Source of the DNA: Flavobacterium limi
GTDB lineage: Bacteria > Bacteroidota > Bacteroidia > Flavobacteriales > Flavobacteriaceae
DNA: 64,000 nt
Assembly (NCBI RefSeq): GCF_010645075.1
Contig: NZ_JAADZV010000005.1
Location: 186,001 to 250,000 of the forward strand
Reading direction: 5' to 3'
The notes under the pieces were generated by a model, which searched no databases, was not told the DNA's origin, and saw only the letters and a program-made list of their open reading frames with translations. Numbering within the stretch: position 1 is the stretch's first letter; each line of letters begins with the position of its first letter. Both the position numbers and the translations under genes were made by a program. This document shows, one piece after another, positions 62,375-64,000 of this stretch.

Positions 62375-63448
62375 ATGAGAAAGATCAAATACAAAGAAGG
62401 ACGTAAACTGCAGCCTACTAGTTTAGAATATACAGGATCCCACAAAGACCATGAAACAGAAATGCAGCTTTTTGTATATGATGATGGTGATGTTGTTGAA
62501 TATGAGAAATTTACGGTTTTAGCTTTGAATTCCTGTTTTGATTATACCAGAAACAACTGGCTCAATATTCACGGATTAAATGATATTGGCTTAATTAAAA
62601 CCATCGGGCAATATTTTAAGGTTGACGATTTTTTGCTTGCCGATATTTTAAACACCACTAAAAGAACGAAACTTGAAGAGCAAAAAGATGTTTTATTTTT
62701 TAACATAAAATCGCTATTGCCTTCAGAATATTCAGATGGACTTAAAGTAGAACAGCTTAGTTTTATTCTCAAAGACGGAATCCTGATTTCGTTTCAGGAA
62801 AAACGAAGCGATTTCTTTACTCATATTCGCGAGCGTCTGCGTACACATGCCGGAATCGTGCGAACTAAAAAGGTAGATTATCTCCTTTATTTATTATTAG
62901 ACGCTGTAATGGAAAATTTTTATATTACAATAGAAGATGAAGAAAATAATATTGAAGAATTAATCGATTTAACCAAAAAAGGCGCTGATCCGGTTATTTT
63001 AGAGAAAATTGAAAATCATCGCGATAATTTTAATTTCTTAAAGCGTTCTATCGTTCCGCTTCGGGATTCTTTGTATTATCTTAAAACAATTAAAGATGAT
63101 GATGAGGCAAACGGTCTTATTCAAAAAGAAACATTTAATTTCTTTGTCAGACTGCACCAAAAAAGCTTAGAGCTTTTAGAGCAGATTGAGTCGGATATGA
63201 GTTCATTGGAAAGCGCTTCAAATTTCTATTTTTCTGAACAGAGCAGGAAAATGAACGAAATTATGAAAACACTGACCATCATTTCGGCCATCTTTATTCC
63301 GCTTACTTTTATTGTTGGAGTCTACGGGATGAATTTTGAAAACATGCCCGAACTTAAAACAGAAAATGGCTATTTTATAGTCATGGGAACCATGTTTTTG
63401 TTAGTCATTGCTTTGATTATCTATTTCAAAAAAAGACGTTGGTTTTAG
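62375..63448 (+). CDS. corA: Magnesium/cobalt transporter CorA
   Basis: 357-aa CorA-type metal channel. The large cytoplasmic N-terminal domain is followed by two C-terminal helices, the first ending in the signature YGMNFENMPE (Gly-Met-Asn selectivity filter), the second LLVIALIIYFKKRRWF with a basic tail. It forms a pentameric Mg2+ channel in the inner membrane. Housekeeping gene, taken as chromosomal flank of the element. Confidence 0.94.
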   Translation: MRKIKYKEGRKLQPTSLEYTGSHKDHETEMQLFVYDDGDVVEYEKFTVLALNSCFDYTRNNWLNIHGLNDIGLIKTIGQYFKVDDFLLADILNTTKRTKLEEQKDVLFFNIKSLLPSEYSDGLKVEQLSFILKDGILISFQEKRSDFFTHIRERLRTHAGIVRTKKVDYLLYLLLDAVMENFYITIEDEENNIEELIDLTKKGADPVILEKIENHRDNFNFLKRSIVPLRDSLYYLKTIKDDDEANGLIQKETFNFFVRLHQKSLELLEQIESDMSSLESASNFYFSEQSRKMNEIMKTLTIISAIFIPLTFIVGVYGMNFENMPELKTENGYFIVMGTMFLLVIALIIYFKKRRWF

Positions 63449-63500
63449 CCTTTACATTAAAAATTACAATCCAATATATTTAGATTCAAAATATTAAATT

Positions 63501-64000
63501 ATGAGTAAAGCGATTTACATAGCCACCAGCGATCAGAACAGCGGAAAATCAATTATTACCCTTGGCTTAATGAGTATCCTGATTGGTAAGACAGCTAAAG
63601 TTGGTTATTTCAGGCCTATTATTGAAGATTTTGTCGATGGAGAACAGGACAATCACATCGAAACTGTTCTTTCACATTTTAATCTTGATATACAATTTGA
63701 AGATGCTTATGCAATTACGAAGAGCAAACTAATTAAGAAAAAAAACAAAGGAAAAATTGGTGAAGTCCTGGATCTGATTATTGAAAAATATAAAAAACTC
63801 GAAGAACGTTTTGACTTTGTTTTGGTTGAAGGAACAAGTTTTACAGGAGAAGGAACATCAATTGAACTGGACTTGAATGTATTGATCGCTAAAAACCTCG
63901 GAATTCCTACCATTATAATTGGTTCAGGAGTGGGTAAAACTTTAGAAGAACTTCTGGATAGTTTATATCTGGTTTACGATTCTTTTAAAGTAAAAGAAGT
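63501..64000 (+). CDS. pta: Phosphate acetyltransferase, N-terminal part (runs off the window)
   Basis: Open from ATG 63501 (MSKAIYIATSDQNSGKSIIT) to the window end. The visible 166 residues form the P-loop domain (SDQNSGKS, residues 10-17; DFVLVEGTSFTGEG later) that precedes the DRTGG and catalytic domains in long bacterial phosphate acetyltransferases. The enzyme interconverts acetyl-CoA and acetyl phosphate, usually with AckA. It follows corA by 52 bp. The catalytic domain is not visible, so an isolated dethiobiotin-synthase-like protein is not excluded. Confidence 0.82.
   Translation, partial: MSKAIYIATSDQNSGKSIITLGLMSILIGKTAKVGYFRPIIEDFVDGEQDNHIETVLSHFNLDIQFEDAYAITKSKLIKKKNKGKIGEVLDLIIEKYKKLEERFDFVLVEGTSFTGEGTSIELDLNVLIAKNLGIPTIIIGSGVGKTLEELLDSLYLVYDSFKVKE

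Noticed and set aside
1..64000. CRISPR array, tRNA or rRNA genes
   Set aside because: No regularly spaced long repeats with unique spacers and no tRNA-like cloverleaf or rRNA segments were noticed; the only phased repeats (30551-30629) have a 21-bp period without spacers.
1..64000. Integrase or transposase within the window
   Set aside because: No tyrosine recombinase, serine recombinase or IS transposase was recognised among the proteins; the integrase must lie outside or be unrecognisable.

Overview
The window reads as part of a Bacteroidota genome, most likely Flavobacterium or a close relative. It carries most of a CTnDOT-type integrative and conjugative element (ICE) and, at the right edge, ordinary chromosomal genes (a CorA metal transporter and the start of phosphate acetyltransferase). 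Evidence for the lineage is the Bacteroidota-only tra set (TraA to TraQ), a PRTRC cassette, RteC, SusC/SusD, DUF6520 and DUF7793 proteins, and TAnnTTTG-like promoter elements. No integrase is visible and the left end of the element lies outside the window.

Layout. 1-926: end of a PRTRC cassette. 1194-2498: a lone nuclease-like gene. 2648-12052: minus-strand transfer operon traE-F-G-I-J-K-x-L-M-N-O-Q, with an unrecognised gene between traK and traL and terminators at both ends. 12329-14155: a second minus-strand unit, traA-B-D. 14156-14804: a non-coding region with short repeats and a strong oriT candidate. 14805-22888: mobA, mobB and mobC, split by a two-gene Hachiman (HamA/HamB) anti-phage system and by a small membrane-protein gene. 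22955-27919: topB, a DUF3945 protein, a helix-turn-helix protein and RteC.

28010-41207 holds cargo or adaptive genes. A PLP enzyme/GNAT fusion is divergent from a DUF7793 protein and a HAMP-PAS-AraC regulator, with four 21-bp-phased repeats between them. Next come a MauE/DoxX membrane protein and a small Cys-containing secreted DUF6520 protein, convergent with a SusC-SusD-S9 peptidase operon.

41439-60927 is an AT-rich defence island. A minus-strand operon encodes DndC, DndD and DndE (DNA phosphorothioation) plus, 3 bp further on, an HsdR_N-NACHT-like protein. Facing it on the plus strand is a compact operon: XRE regulator, a 39-aa leader-like ORF, a PLD-helicase, a 69-aa protein, a Rad50/SMC-like ATPase, a 159-aa Dnd-associated-like protein, an oversized DGQHR (DndB-like) protein and a DUF2971 protein. 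I infer that the two operons form one phosphorothioation-linked modification and immunity system whose effector side is not the classical DndFGH set; this is the best candidate for something undescribed. A rod-like structured RNA candidate and an 18-bp perfect palindrome lie just upstream of the XRE gene. A putative AbiC-like protein and two nuclease-like genes finish the island. 61404-62228 is an orphan gene bracketed by two near-identical terminators, then the chromosome resumes.
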